Position numbers and translations under genes: made by a program
Shown: positions 8,576-16,512 of the stretch, piece by piece
Layout: each line of letters begins with the position of its first letter
Position numbering within the stretch: position 1 is the stretch's first letter
Assembly: GCA_913055915.1 (NCBI GenBank)
Contig: CAJXKL010000021.1
Span: 1-37,430, forward strand
Direction: 5' to 3'
Source of the DNA: an uncultured Candidatus Nemicrothrix sp.
GTDB taxonomy: Bacteria > Actinomycetota > Acidimicrobiia > Acidimicrobiales > MedAcidi-G1
Length of the DNA: 37,430 nt
Notes under the pieces: model-generated
What the model was told of the DNA's origin: nothing
Seen by the model: the letters and a program-made list of their open reading frames with translations, nothing else
Databases searched by the model: none

Positions 8576-9373
8576 TCAGGCTGAACCCACCACGATACCG
8601 AGCACCTCGCTGATCGAGCCCAGCACCAGCACGTCGGCCAGGTCGTCCATGGCGGTCGGCTCACCGTTCACGATCACAACCCCGGCGCCGTGCCTTACCG
8701 CCAACGGCACCATGGCCGCCACCGGATACACCGACAGGCTGGTTCCCACCGCCAACACCAGGTCACACGAGATCGCCGCCTGCTCGATGCGCTCGACATC
8801 ACCGGGAAAGAGGCTCTGACCGAAGCTCACGGTGGCCGACTTGAGCAGGCCCCCACAGACGCCACAGTGAGGGTCGTCGTCGCCAGCTCGGACCCGCTCC
8901 AACACAACCTCGATGTCGTCGCGCCACTCACAGTCCAGACACATCGCCTGCCGCGTGGTGCCGTGGATCTCCACGATGCTGTCGGGGTCACTGCCCGCTG
9001 CCTGGTGCAGGCCGTCCACGTTCTGGGTCACGAGGGTGTGGACCAGGCCCCGCTGCTCCAGGTGCACGAGCGCCCGGTGGCCGCTGTTTGGAGCGACGTC
9101 GGGCCAGAGCTCACCGGACGCACGAAGCGCCCACCGCTGCCTCCTGATCCCGGGATCGGACACGTAGTAGCGGATGTCTGAAGCCTTCTCGGCCTCGGGG
9201 TTCTTCGTCCAGATCCCGTCGGGCCCACGGAAGTCGGGAATTCCACTGTCTGTGGAGATGCCAGCACCGGTCAACACGACAATCCGGCTAGCGGTATCCA
9301 CGAGGTGGGCCGCCCTACCGGCTGCCTCCAATGCCTCTATTGACGCTCCGTCAGTTGTCGCTTCCGACTCCAT
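8576..9373 (-). CDS. Sirtuin-family NAD-dependent protein deacylase
   Basis: A 265-residue SIR2 protein with the complete active-site set: TGAGIS (36-40, NAD), GIPDFRG (44-50), TQNVDGLH (116-123), catalytic His137 in EIHGTT, zinc ligands Cys145/Cys148 and Cys170/Cys173, then VSFGQSL and AVGTSLSVYPVA. It is predicted to remove acyl groups from lysines in cytosolic proteins, for example acetyl-CoA synthetase or metabolic enzymes. The Tyr/Arg pair that marks desuccinylases (class III, YxxR) is not evident, so deacetylase is the likelier activity. The start is set at ATG 9373 because the upstream frame to 9553 reads as unrelated low-quality sequence. It lies in a run of same-strand genes with an 82-bp gap after leucyl aminopeptidase; no functional partner is obvious. 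Confidence 0.92.
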   Translation of the reverse strand: MESEATTDGASIEALEAAGRAAHLVDTASRIVVLTGAGISTDSGIPDFRGPDGIWTKNPEAEKASDIRYYVSDPGIRRQRWALRASGELWPDVAPNSGHRALVHLEQRGLVHTLVTQNVDGLHQAAGSDPDSIVEIHGTTRQAMCLDCEWRDDIEVVLERVRAGDDDPHCGVCGGLLKSATVSFGQSLFPGDVERIEQAAISCDLVLAVGTSLSVYPVAAMVPLAVRHGAGVVIVNGEPTAMDDLADVLVLGSISEVLGIVVGSA

Positions 9374-9455
9374 CCCACTGAGCCTCGCGCATCTGCCGGG
9401 CAAACCCCATGCCGGTGCGTTGGTCAACGGGTAGGGGCCGCTGCCGGGCGTGGAA

Positions 9456-10943
9456 CTACTCGGCTTCCACCTTCTCAAACGAGGATGCCAACTCCACGAG
9501 CAGGCGCACACCAAAGCCGGTGGCACCTTTAGTCCATTCGCCCTCATCGGCATCGCTCGAGGAAGGCCCGGCGATGTCTATGTGTGCCCATGGGATGCCA
9601 TCACCCACAAACTCTGCCAGCACCAGTCCGGCGGTCAGTGCTCCCCCGTAATGGCCGCCGATGTTCTTCATGTCGGCGACCGTTGAGTCCAGCATCTTCC
9701 TGTAGTCGGACGGCAGCGGCAGACGCCAGACCCGCTCACCCGTCTTCTCAGAAGCGGCCTCGACCTGTGACAAGAACCTGTCGTTTCGACCCATCAGGCC
9801 GGCAATACTCGGCCCCAGGGCCACCATGCAGGCACCCGTCAGGGTTGCCAGATCAACTATGGCGTCAGGCCTGCCTTCACTCGCGATGGCCAGGGCGTCG
9901 GCCAATACCAGGCGGCCCTCGGCGTCGGTGTTGAGCACCTCAATGGTTTTGCCGTTCCGGATGGTGAGCACATCGCCCGGGCGCGTCGCATCACCGCCCA
10001 ACATGTTGTCAGTCATCGGCATGTACGCCCGCACACGACACTTCGGCGCGAGGGCCGGCAGGACCGACATGGTGCCAACCACGGCGGCGGCACCGGCCAT
10101 GTCCTTTTTCATGTCCATCATCCCGTTGGCCGGCTTGATGGAGAGGCCACCCGAGTCAAAGGTGATTCCCTTACCCACAAGGGCGATGGTTCCAGTGCGC
10201 CGCGCAGCCGCCACGCCCTTTGGCGTGTAGGTCAACTCAACGAACCGAGGTGGGTTAGACGATCCCCTACTGACACCCAACAGGCCACCCATGCCGGCCC
10301 GCTTGATGGCCGCCTCGTCAAGTACCTTGACGGTGATACCCGCATCCCTGGCCATACGCCTCACGCGGTTGGCAAAGGCAGCAGCCGTGAGGGAACCACC
10401 TGGTTCGTTTGTCAGGTCACGGGCCAGGGTTACACCACCTGCGACTGCCACGGCCGTCTCGACAGCCACCCGAATGCCAACAGCGGTGCTGCCAACCAGT
10501 GTCACCTTTGCCAGGGTGTCCGTGTCACCACCTGATCCAGTCTTTGAGCGGTAGCCGAACCTGTAGAGAGCCAGGGATATTCCCTCCACTACAGCCTGAG
10601 TGGCGTCAGCTGCATCAATTCCCGATACTGCAGCAAGGTCTGTTGCCAGCGTCTTTTGTTTCCGCACTGCCCGGGCCAGGTCCGCTGCAGCGTTCCTGAC
10701 CACATCGGTCGTGACGTCTCCAGCGGGCCCAAGGCCAACGGCCGCCACTAACCGGTCGCCGGAAGGGACTATCTGCACCTGGCCGGCCCCGGCGGCAAAG
10801 CCGAGGCGCTTGAGTGAACCGGAGTCGAGGCCGTCGGGCAGGTCGTTACCGAGGGCCTCTTCGGTCAACCCGTGGGCCACAACTGCGACCTTGGAGGGGA
10901 CGCTTCGAGCAGCGGTGAAGGTTGGCGGAGCGGGGGTTGGCAC
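9456..10943 (-). CDS. pepA: Leucyl aminopeptidase (M17)
   Basis: A cytosolic dinuclear-metal aminopeptidase that removes N-terminal residues during peptide turnover. The 495-residue length matches the family. The N-terminal non-catalytic domain (1-165) is followed by the M17 core with LVGKGITFDSGGLSIKP (257-271, metal and catalytic Lys), MKKDMAGAAAV, and the signature NTDAEGRLVLADAL beginning at residue 338, with Asp and Glu metal ligands. LATLTGACMVALG and the HIDIAGPS segment near the C-terminus also match. The gene is followed by a sirtuin and preceded by cobalamin adenosyltransferase with 35 bp between. Start ATG 10943. Nothing unusual in the motifs. Confidence 0.95.
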   Translation of the reverse strand: MPTPAPPTFTAARSVPSKVAVVAHGLTEEALGNDLPDGLDSGSLKRLGFAAGAGQVQIVPSGDRLVAAVGLGPAGDVTTDVVRNAAADLARAVRKQKTLATDLAAVSGIDAADATQAVVEGISLALYRFGYRSKTGSGGDTDTLAKVTLVGSTAVGIRVAVETAVAVAGGVTLARDLTNEPGGSLTAAAFANRVRRMARDAGITVKVLDEAAIKRAGMGGLLGVSRGSSNPPRFVELTYTPKGVAAARRTGTIALVGKGITFDSGGLSIKPANGMMDMKKDMAGAAAVVGTMSVLPALAPKCRVRAYMPMTDNMLGGDATRPGDVLTIRNGKTIEVLNTDAEGRLVLADALAIASEGRPDAIVDLATLTGACMVALGPSIAGLMGRNDRFLSQVEAASEKTGERVWRLPLPSDYRKMLDSTVADMKNIGGHYGGALTAGLVLAEFVGDGIPWAHIDIAGPSSSDADEGEWTKGATGFGVRLLVELASSFEKVEAE

Positions 10944-10978
10944 TTGTGTTCTAAGTCTCGTTATCTCGGCTTTGACTG

Positions 10979-11590
10979 TCAGGTGGTCGGATCGACTGGA
11001 ACCGACCGGGCGGCAAAGGGGCTTTCATCTTGCCAGCGGGCAAGCGTCCACAACAAGTCCGAAAGACGGTTCAGGTAGGGCACTACCGCTGAGCTATCGG
11101 CTGCACCGGCCAAAGATGAACGCTCAGCGCGGCGGCAAACCGTCCGGGCCATGTTCAGGCGGGCAGCAACCTCGTTTGGGCCGGGCAACACGAACTCGGT
11201 GGGAGGGTTGAAGCGGCCTGAAACCTCGTCGATCAGGTTTTCGAGGTGGCTGACCATGGCCATCGTCGGGCGACCATCGGCATCGTCCAAGCGGGAGAGC
11301 TTCTCAGGGTTGCAAGCCAGGTCGGCCATCACCACCCACAGGTCGCGTTCCAGTCCGAGCAGCATTTCGGCCAAGCCGATCCGGGCCTCGTCGCTGGCAG
11401 CGGCCCGCGCCAGACCGATGCAGGCCTGGAGTTCATCGACGTCGCCGTAGGCGGCCGGTTGGGTGGAGTCCTTTGACACCCGGCCGCCGTAGAGCAGGTC
11501 TGTGGAACCGTCGTCTCCGGTGCGGGTGTACACACGCCGTGCATCGACTACATCCGCTTCGGGGAAGGTTTCAGATGAGTCCTGCGCCAT
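10979..11590 (-). CDS. pduO: ATP:cob(I)alamin adenosyltransferase, PduO type
   Basis: Converts cob(I)alamin to adenosylcobalamin with ATP. The 203-residue protein has the PduO N-terminal ATP-binding motif VYTRTGDDGSTDLLYGGRVS, followed by AAYGDVDELQACIG. The later helices contain FVLPGPNEVAARLNMARTVC and RRAERSSL, the conserved Arg-Glu segment, and LNRLSDLLWTLAR at the end of the core. The trimeric helical-bundle family is clear. B12-dependent partners such as methylmalonyl-CoA mutase, and B12 synthesis genes, are not near it, though cobA (precorrin-2 route) is present at 36617. Start ATG 11590. The 14-residue acidic N-terminal extension is poorly conserved. Confidence 0.93.
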   Translation of the reverse strand: MAQDSSETFPEADVVDARRVYTRTGDDGSTDLLYGGRVSKDSTQPAAYGDVDELQACIGLARAAASDEARIGLAEMLLGLERDLWVVMADLACNPEKLSRLDDADGRPTMAMVSHLENLIDEVSGRFNPPTEFVLPGPNEVAARLNMARTVCRRAERSSLAGAADSSAVVPYLNRLSDLLWTLARWQDESPFAARSVPVDPTT

Positions 11591-11637
11591 GGATCGATGA
11601 GCCTACCGGCAGACCTTGTGAGGGAACCCCGGCCGGC

Positions 11638-12501
11638 TCAGACCAGAACTGCCCTGGCAACTAGGTCCATTCCAAAGGCGGTCAGGATCGCCAGGTACAA
11701 CAGGCCCGTGGCGGCCATGACCGCGCTGTACTGTCGTTCACGCAGAGCAGCCCGGGTCAGTCCGACAAGCACGATCGTCGAGACCGCGCACGCGGCCCAG
11801 AACCAGCCCAGCAGGCCGTTGTAGCCGTCGTCGATGGTTCCATTCAGCACAGACACCATGCCCGTCGGCCAGAGAAGCACAGCCAGTTCGAACGGCCACG
11901 CCAGGCCCGTCCACCAGACCAGTTCAACGAGCGGCCCCCGGGCCAGGCCCGGCTGCACCAGATACCAGTGGCCCAACAGCATGGCGTCGCTTACCGCCCC
12001 CAGGAACAAGGCGCCCACCAGCGTGCGGGCAACAGACAACAGGGCCGGATCCCCGGCGTCGATTCCAGCGGCCAGCAGCGCAACGAGCCCCACAACAGGC
12101 GCCACCAGGTCAAGGATGGGCGGGAACTCGGGAACGTCGGGGTCGAACCTGCGGGCCTTCTCACGGACATCCACGTCGATGCCCGTCATCTCGGCAACCC
12201 GGGTGCTGCGCTGCTCCTCGACCACCCTCTGGCCCGCCACGCCGGCACGACGCCGCAGGACCGATACGACAAAGGCAACTACCGTCGCCACGACAACCCC
12301 GGCTGTGGCCACCTCCCTCACGAGAACCGTGTTGAACATGAGGCCCACCACCAGCGAGCCAACTGCCATCAGGCCAAAGGTGATCCGCATGGTCCAGCCG
12401 TAGCCAACGCCCACCTCGCGGCGCCGGGCGGTGACCCACAGCAGGAACAGGCCACCAACAGCCCACTGCAGGAGGACCGTCGCCGGATCAAGGTCGATCA
12501 C
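11638..12501 (-). CDS. Uncharacterised membrane protein with about eight TM helices
   Basis: A 287-residue integral membrane protein that I cannot assign. Hydrophobic segments lie at about 7-24, 38-56, 65-83, 128-146, 154-177, 190-212, 229-249 and 258-283. A charged cytosolic-type loop (about 84-125, rich in Arg, Glu and Asp) separates the third and fourth helices. A conserved-looking motif LLGHWYLVQPGL at 175-186 places a His and aromatic residues at the end of helix five, which could bind a cofactor or metal, but this is a guess. The GTG start at 12501 lies 13 bp after the M24 peptidase stop, so co-transcription is likely. No transporter signature is visible. Confidence 0.8.
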   Translation of the reverse strand: MIDLDPATVLLQWAVGGLFLLWVTARRREVGVGYGWTMRITFGLMAVGSLVVGLMFNTVLVREVATAGVVVATVVAFVVSVLRRRAGVAGQRVVEEQRSTRVAEMTGIDVDVREKARRFDPDVPEFPPILDLVAPVVGLVALLAAGIDAGDPALLSVARTLVGALFLGAVSDAMLLGHWYLVQPGLARGPLVELVWWTGLAWPFELAVLLWPTGMVSVLNGTIDDGYNGLLGWFWAACAVSTIVLVGLTRAALRERQYSAVMAATGLLYLAILTAFGMDLVARAVLV

Positions 12502-12514
12502 GTCGGAACCCGGT

Positions 12515-13621
12515 TCAGCCGTCGACCACGGCCAGGCCGTGGTCGACCAGGTTCATGGCGTCGGGGCCGTCGACCGCCGCAACCACGATGTCCTCGAGGC
12601 GTGCGCCCCACTCGCCCGGCACATAGATACCCGGCTCTATCGAGAAGGCGTGCCCGGCCACCAGCGGAAGGTCGTTGCCGACCACGATGTTGGGGTGCTC
12701 ATGGGCCTCGACGCCGATGCCGTGGCCGGTGCGGTGGATGAAGAACCCGCCGTAGCCGGCATCGTCGATCACGGCACGGGCCGCAGCATCGACAGCCTCA
12801 CACGGCGTGCCGACCGTGGCCGCAGCCACACCCGCCGCATGCGACGCTAACAACACCTCGTAGAGTGCAGCAAGGCCCGGAGCGGGATCACCGATGTGAA
12901 CGCAACGGGTGATGTCGGAGCAGTAGCCGACACCGTCGGCATCGGCCATCGTGCCACCGAAGTCAAAGAGCACCGCCTCGCCCGCCCTGATCACCCGGTC
13001 GCCGGCATCGTGATGGGGGCTGGCGGCATTGGGCCCAGAGGCCACGATGGCGAAGTTGACCTTCTGGTGGCCCTCCTCGATGATGCGGCGCCCTATCTGG
13101 GCCGACACCTCGGCCTCGGCCCGTCCTACCAACGGGATCTCCCCCGCCTGGATCTCGGCGGCTATACGATCCACGGCCGAACCGGCGGACCGCAGGGCCT
13201 CGACCTCGGTGGTGTCCTTGACCGAGCGGATAGGAGCGGTCACCTCCGACGCACGGCTGAACCGGGTGCCGGGTAACTCGGCAACCAGGTCAACGAGGAA
13301 CCCGGCCCATGTCTGGTCCCCCACCGCCACCCTCCCCGCAGGTCCGATGAGATCGGCAGCAAGGCCGATCGGGTCATCACCGTCCCTCCAGGACACGACC
13401 TCGAACACACCGACACGCTCGACCACACGGGGAGCCTCCAGGAACGGAACGATAAGGCTGGCATCGCCATCCCTCGGGACCACCAGCAGCGTCAGGCGCT
13501 CCAACGGCATTGCCTCGTAGCCACAGAAGTAGGGAAGGTCGGCCCCCACCGACAGGACCATCACATCAACGTTCTGGTCGGCCATGACAGCCCTGGCGCG
13601 GTTGAGGCGGTCGGCGAACAC
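12515..13621 (-). CDS. M24 aminopeptidase P / Xaa-Pro peptidase family
   Basis: A 368-residue cytosolic peptidase with an N-terminal creatinase-like domain (1-130) and a pita-bread C-terminal catalytic domain. The five metal ligands of the M24 family are recognisable: Asp in LFDFGGT, Asp in YCSDITR, His in HRTGHGIGVEAHE, Glu in SIEPGIYVPG and Glu in RLEDIVV. It is expected to cleave N-terminal residues before proline, or dipeptides such as Xaa-Pro. The exact substrate cannot be told from sequence, since creatinase and proline dipeptidase share the fold. The GTG start at 13621 lies 42 bp after the lipBA stop; the gene may be the tail of that operon together with the membrane protein that follows. 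Confidence 0.92.
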   Translation of the reverse strand: MFADRLNRARAVMADQNVDVMVLSVGADLPYFCGYEAMPLERLTLLVVPRDGDASLIVPFLEAPRVVERVGVFEVVSWRDGDDPIGLAADLIGPAGRVAVGDQTWAGFLVDLVAELPGTRFSRASEVTAPIRSVKDTTEVEALRSAGSAVDRIAAEIQAGEIPLVGRAEAEVSAQIGRRIIEEGHQKVNFAIVASGPNAASPHHDAGDRVIRAGEAVLFDFGGTMADADGVGYCSDITRCVHIGDPAPGLAALYEVLLASHAAGVAAATVGTPCEAVDAAARAVIDDAGYGGFFIHRTGHGIGVEAHEHPNIVVGNDLPLVAGHAFSIEPGIYVPGEWGARLEDIVVAAVDGPDAMNLVDHGLAVVDG

Positions 13622-13663
13622 GGCGTCAGGCTAGGGGGCGGCGGCTACCGGCGGGCCCGGGAG

Positions 13664-15238
13664 CTACCGGGACGCCAGCACCACCGGCACAGCACCTGCA
13701 GCGTCAGCAGCCTGGCGGGCGTGGAAGCTGGACCTCGTAAGCGGGCCAGCCTCGACGTGGGCGATGCCGAGGGCACGCCCCACCTCGGTCCAACGCTCGA
13801 ACAGGGCCGGTTCCACCCACCGCTCAACCGGCAGGTGGTTGGTGGTGGGACGCAGGTACTGCCCGATTGTCACGATGTCGCAGCCCACCGCCGCCAGGTC
13901 CGCCAGGCAGCCATCGACCTCGGAATCGGCCTCACCCAGCCCCACCATGATCGACGACTTGGTCGCCAGGCCGGCCGCTCCGGCAAGGGCCAGCACCGAG
14001 AGGCTGCGGGCGTAGCCGGCCGACGGCCGCACCCGACGTTGAAGCCGGGCCACGGTCTCGATGTTGTGGTTCAACACGTCGGGTCGGGCATCAAATATCG
14101 TTGCAAGGGCATCTGGGTCGCCCTTGCAGTCGGGGATGAGCACCTCAACGGCCGTTCCAGGGTTGGCCTCCCTGACAGCGGCGATCGTGGCCGCAAACGC
14201 CGACGCCCCGCCATCGGGAAGGTCATCGCGGGCCACGGCCGTTACCACGGCGTGCGACAGGCCCATCTCGGCCACCGCAGCCGCCACCCTCCCCGGTTCA
14301 GACCCATCCAGGTCGCCGGGCCGACGGGTGTCGACCAGGCAGAACCCACACGTCCTGGTGCAGCGCTCACCGTTGATCATGAACGTGGCCGTGCCGTCGT
14401 TCCAACAGTCGAAGATGTTCGGGCAGCCGGCCTCCTCACAGACGGTCACAAGCTTCTGCCGGCGCATCAGGCCCTTGAGGCGCCGGTACTCCGGACCCGT
14501 CTCAAGTAGCACCCGCATCCACTCGGGTTTGCGCCCGACCGGTGGCCGCTCCCCCGGCCCCTCCCCACGGCTGAAGGCGCTCAGGTCGCTGGCGTCGGAA
14601 CGCCACGCCACATCGGCGCGCTCAACGGGACCCCTCGCCCACTGCCCCGCAGCACGCTCAACAACCAGGTCCACCACCTCGGCCATCGTGGCCTCGACCC
14701 CCTCAGAAGCCAGAGAGGTGACACCAAGCCCGGTGATTCCACACGGGACCATGCGGTCAAAGAACGAGAGGTCCGGGTCCACGTTCAGGGCAAAGCCGTG
14801 CATCGTCCTGGCACGGGTCAACTTGACGCCGATGGCCGCCACCTTGCGCGGGTTGCTCCCCCCTGGATCCACCCAGACACCGGGGTAGGGCTCGAGCCGG
14901 CCCACGTCAGCAAGGCCCAGGCCACGACACACCCCGATCAGCAGGTCCTCGACCGAACGCACGTAGGCGACCGTGTCGGCCATGCCCCCACCACGCTTTC
15001 CAGGCAGGTGGAGGAGCGGGTAGCCCACAAGTTGGCCCGGACCATGGAACGTGATATCACCGCCCCGGTCAGCCACCTCCAGATCGGCACCAACCTCCTC
15101 AGGAGGAGCCAGGAGGTGCTCGGTGGTTGCCCGCACCCCCAGGGTGTACACGGCATGGTGCTCCAGGAGCAGAAGGTGGTCGTCGCCACCGTGCTCGTGG
15201 ATACCCCGCTGCAGGGCCAGCGCATCGCGGTAGCGCAC
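13664..15238 (-). CDS. lipBA: LipB-LipA fusion: octanoyltransferase plus lipoyl synthase
   Basis: One continuous frame encodes both enzymes of lipoyl synthesis. Residues 1 to about 215 are LipB (octanoyl-ACP:protein transferase): RGGDITFHGPGQLVGYP, RKVAAIGVK with acyl-binding Lys132, and catalytic Cys166 in MVPCGI. A linker (about 215-235) leads into LipA, a radical SAM sulfur-insertion enzyme. The auxiliary-cluster cysteines 267, 272 and 278 are in CEEAGCPNIFDC, the radical SAM motif CTRTCGFC has Cys293, 297 and 300, and RSSFHA near the end supplies the Ser ligand. No stop or frameshift lies between them. The first ATG/GTG/TTG is GTG 15238, but conserved LipB-like residues (FRVRWLGRV) continue upstream in frame, so a CTG at 15295, overlapping the E2 stop as CTGA, may be the real start. 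It follows the lipoylated E2 gene. Confidence 0.93.
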   Translation of the reverse strand: MRYRDALALQRGIHEHGGDDHLLLLEHHAVYTLGVRATTEHLLAPPEEVGADLEVADRGGDITFHGPGQLVGYPLLHLPGKRGGGMADTVAYVRSVEDLLIGVCRGLGLADVGRLEPYPGVWVDPGGSNPRKVAAIGVKLTRARTMHGFALNVDPDLSFFDRMVPCGITGLGVTSLASEGVEATMAEVVDLVVERAAGQWARGPVERADVAWRSDASDLSAFSRGEGPGERPPVGRKPEWMRVLLETGPEYRRLKGLMRRQKLVTVCEEAGCPNIFDCWNDGTATFMINGERCTRTCGFCLVDTRRPGDLDGSEPGRVAAAVAEMGLSHAVVTAVARDDLPDGGASAFAATIAAVREANPGTAVEVLIPDCKGDPDALATIFDARPDVLNHNIETVARLQRRVRPSAGYARSLSVLALAGAAGLATKSSIMVGLGEADSEVDGCLADLAAVGCDIVTIGQYLRPTTNHLPVERWVEPALFERWTEVGRALGIAHVEAGPLTRSSFHARQAADAAGAVPVVLASR

Positions 15239-15291
15239 CCTCCCCAGCCAGCGGACACGAAACGGCCGGGCAACGGGTGGAACGGCGCTGC

Positions 15292-16500
15292 TCAGAACTC
15301 GGACTCCCAGTCGCGGGTCTGGATGACCTCACGCACCTTCGCCAAGAAGGCCGCCGCGTAGGCGCCGTCAAAGGCCCTGTGGTCCCAGGCCAACGCCAGC
15401 ACACCCACCGAATGGATCGCCATCGACTCTGCACCGTCCTCGTCAACAACCACCACGGGCTTGCGGCTGATGCCGTCCGTCGAGAGGATGGCCACCTGAG
15501 GCTGGTTGATGATCGGGAACTGGAACATCGTTCCGTACTGCCCCGGGTTCGTGATGGTGAACGTGCCACCAGCCAGGTCGTCGGGCACCAACTTCTTCGA
15601 ACGCGCCCGGCCCGCCAGGTCCACGATCGCCCGTGCCACCTCGGTCAGCGACATGTCGTCGATCCCGCGGGCGACCGGAGCGAGGAGGCCCTCAAAGTCC
15701 AAGTCGACAGCCACCGCCAGGTTCACGTCGCCGTGCACGATCAGCTCACCGTCCCCCACGCTGGCGTTGATCCGCGGGAAGTCGGCGAGTGCCGTGACCA
15801 CCGCACGCACGATGAACGGCAGGTAGGTGAGGCTCGAACCCTCGGCCTCTTTCCAGGACGCGCGGTGCGCCTGTCTGACGACCTCGACACCCTCGAAGTC
15901 GACCTCCATGGCCGTGAGCACGTGCGGCGACGTGGACTTGGAGGACACCATGTGCCGACCGGTGCTCCGGCGGATGGTGTTGAACGGTTCGGCCCGACCG
16001 GGGTTGTCGCGAAGGAAGTTCTCGACATCGGCCCGGGTGATGCGGCCGCCCAGGCCGGTTCCCGTGACCCGAGCCGGGTCAACACCGTTGTCGGCCAACA
16101 GGGCACGAACCACCGGCGAAAGCAGGCGTGAGGAACCGCTGGAGGAAGGAGCCGGCGTCGGCGCCGCAGCGGCAGGCTCAGACTCAGACGGCGAATCGGC
16201 CCTAGGCATCGGAGCAGAAGCAGCAGGAGCCGCTACTACCGGAGCAGGTGAAGCGGCCGAACCGTCGTCGGCCTCAAACCGGGCCAACAGGCCACCCACC
16301 TGCACCAGGGCACCCTCGTTTGCAACAATCTCGATGAGCACACCCGACATCGGTGACGGAACCTCGGAATCCACCTTGTCGGTGGACACCTCGTAGAGCG
16401 GTTCATCAAGGTCCACGTGGTCACCCACCCGCTTGAACCACTGCGTGACCGTGCCCTCGGTGATCGCCTCACCGAGTTGGGGAAGGAACACATCGGCCAT
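15292..16500 (-). CDS. sucB: 2-oxoacid dehydrogenase E2 acyltransferase, lipoyl-bearing
   Basis: A 402-residue dihydrolipoamide acyltransferase. The N-terminal lipoyl domain (1-78) has the lipoylation site Lys42 in STDKVDSE. An Ala/Pro/Ser linker (79-125) follows, then a peripheral-subunit-binding domain (126-165; LLSPVVRALLADNGVD and GTGLGGRITRADVE). The catalytic domain (about 175-402) ends with WDHRAFDG, where His374 and Asp378 are the conserved catalytic residues. In actinobacteria such single-lipoyl E2s serve pyruvate or 2-oxoglutarate complexes; the succinyl or acetyl preference cannot be settled here, so the symbol is tentative. No E1 gene is in the window. It is preceded by lpd (12 bp) and followed directly by lipBA, so the operon groups a lipoylated protein with its lipoylation enzymes. 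Confidence 0.92.
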   Translation of the reverse strand: MADVFLPQLGEAITEGTVTQWFKRVGDHVDLDEPLYEVSTDKVDSEVPSPMSGVLIEIVANEGALVQVGGLLARFEADDGSAASPAPVVAAPAASAPMPRADSPSESEPAAAAPTPAPSSSGSSRLLSPVVRALLADNGVDPARVTGTGLGGRITRADVENFLRDNPGRAEPFNTIRRSTGRHMVSSKSTSPHVLTAMEVDFEGVEVVRQAHRASWKEAEGSSLTYLPFIVRAVVTALADFPRINASVGDGELIVHGDVNLAVAVDLDFEGLLAPVARGIDDMSLTEVARAIVDLAGRARSKKLVPDDLAGGTFTITNPGQYGTMFQFPIINQPQVAILSTDGISRKPVVVVDEDGAESMAIHSVGVLALAWDHRAFDGAYAAAFLAKVREVIQTRDWESEF

Positions 16501-16512
16501 CAGGTCACCGCC

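Noticed and set aside
15127-16131. 334-codon plus-strand frame
   Set aside because: It is antisense to lipBA and sucB, with no recognisable motifs.
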